From JBBKWQ01 sp037969115 (GTDB lineage Bacteria > Actinomycetota > Acidimicrobiia > Acidimicrobiales > Ilumatobacteraceae): DNA of 32,605 nt. The notes below the pieces were generated by a model. It did no database searches. It was not told where the DNA came from and saw nothing but the letters and a program-made list of their open reading frames with translations. The position numbers and the translations under genes were made by a program. Positions 32,086 through 32,605 of this stretch are shown here, in pieces. Every line of letters begins with the position of its first letter. Positions within the stretch are counted from its first letter, which is position 1. Location of the stretch: contig JBBKWQ010000157.1 of assembly GCA_037969115.1 (NCBI GenBank), positions 1 to 32,605 on the forward strand. The letters run 5' to 3'.

Positions 32086-32605
32086 TCAGCCGTACAGGCC
32101 GAGCAGTTTGCCCGAGAGCAGGAGCGCGGCGACCACCATCCCGATTCGTATCACTCGCTCGCCGCCGCGGACCGCAGCATGCGCACCGATCCACGAGCCG
32201 ACCGTGAGCCCGGCTGCCAGAATCACCGCGGGGAGCCACTCCACCTTGCCTTGCCAGAAGAAGATGGGCAGCACCGTCGCGGTGAGCACCACGTTGACGA
32301 CGACCTTGATGTTGTTCGCCAGAATGAGGTCGAATCCGGCGCGGGTGAGCGCCGCGAGCATGATCAGGCCGACGCCCGCCTGTACCGCTCCCCCGTAGAT
32401 CCCGACGCCGAAGAACACGAGCTGGTGACCCAGACCGACCACGGTTCCGCGTGGAGACTCACCTTCGGCTTGCGAATCGACAGGAAGATGATGGGCAGCA
32501 TCAGCAGGCCAAAGGTCCGCTCGAACGCGTCGTCGGTGAGCCTGGTGATGCCGTATGCGCCGATCAACGAGCCCACGACGACCGGGAGCAGCACCTTCTT
32601 CGATC
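32086..32605 (-). pseudogene. TauE/SafE sulfite-exporter family permease, frameshifted and partial
   Basis: Two frames together make one TauE/SafE-type protein. The upstream part, open from the right edge to about 32450, reads KKVLLPVVVGSLIGAYGITRL ... FGLLMLPIIFLSIRKPKVSLHAEP. The downstream part, from about 32442 to 32086, reads VVGLGHQLVFFGVGIYGGAVQAGVGLIMLAAL ... NNIKVVVNVVL ... GSWIGAHAAVRGGERVIRIGMVV, the second half of the family with its igiyGGxxQAGVG motif. They join if one base is restored near 32440-32450. The first half of the gene lies beyond the window. It is either a recent inactivation or a base-calling error; no homopolymer is present there. TauE/SafE proteins export sulfite, sulfoacetate or similar organic sulfur anions. 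Confidence 0.65.

Overview
The window is GC-rich, almost fully coding DNA from an actinobacterium. The best guess is a member of the Acidimicrobiia (Ilumatobacter-like). The reasons are the gene order comM-dprA-xerC-whiG-M23-rpsB-tsf-pyrH-frr-cdsA, a mec/cysM ... murI-rph-rdgB neighbourhood recalling the Mycobacterium tuberculosis mec-cysO-cysM-murI-rphA-rdgB region, a mycothiol-type MDMPI domain, and many apparently leaderless genes. The taxonomic call is inference; no rRNA is present. Most of the content is housekeeping, and no stretch longer than 300 bases lacks a gene.

Layout. (1) 1-9386, all on the minus strand, is one long cluster read from right to left: comM and dprA (DNA uptake/processing), xerC and a FliA/WhiG sigma factor (joined by an ATGA overlap), a degenerate LytM/M23 protein, then the translation and nucleotide block rpsB, tsf, pyrH, frr and the start of cdsA, which runs off the left edge. 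(2) 9387-12560: a small lipoprotein, clpP, a beta-carbonic anhydrase of the Rv1284 type, and a threonine-synthase-like PLP enzyme. (3) 12568-16176, minus strand: a second fold-type-II PLP enzyme, a DUF2461 protein and a membrane protein with a sensor-like external domain. (4) 16209-22029, plus strand: a HerA-type ATPase, tRNA-Leu(UAG), a membrane GGDEF-EAL protein with a candidate operator and structured leader, and a D-threonine-aldolase-like enzyme. (5) 22048-26852: the rdgB/rph/murI operon and, divergently, a GNAT/acyl-CoA-synthetase-like protein acetyltransferase. (6) 26933-32605: phoU-like/Na-Pi transporter pair, cysM, mec, divergent smpB, a DUF480-MDMPI fusion and a frameshifted TauE/SafE permease running off the right edge.

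No wholly new multi-gene system is evident. The points most worth following are: a DUF480 protein fused to a mycothiol-dependent-type (MDMPI/DinB) domain; ribosomal protein S2 with a long Ala/Pro/Glu tail ending in a small conserved-looking domain; a mec-cysM pair with no cysO between the genes; an M23 protein that has lost most zinc ligands; and a recurring leaderless promoter arrangement (TANNNT 6-9 bases before the start codon), used several times back to back in very short divergent intergenic regions. That pattern also settles several start codons.
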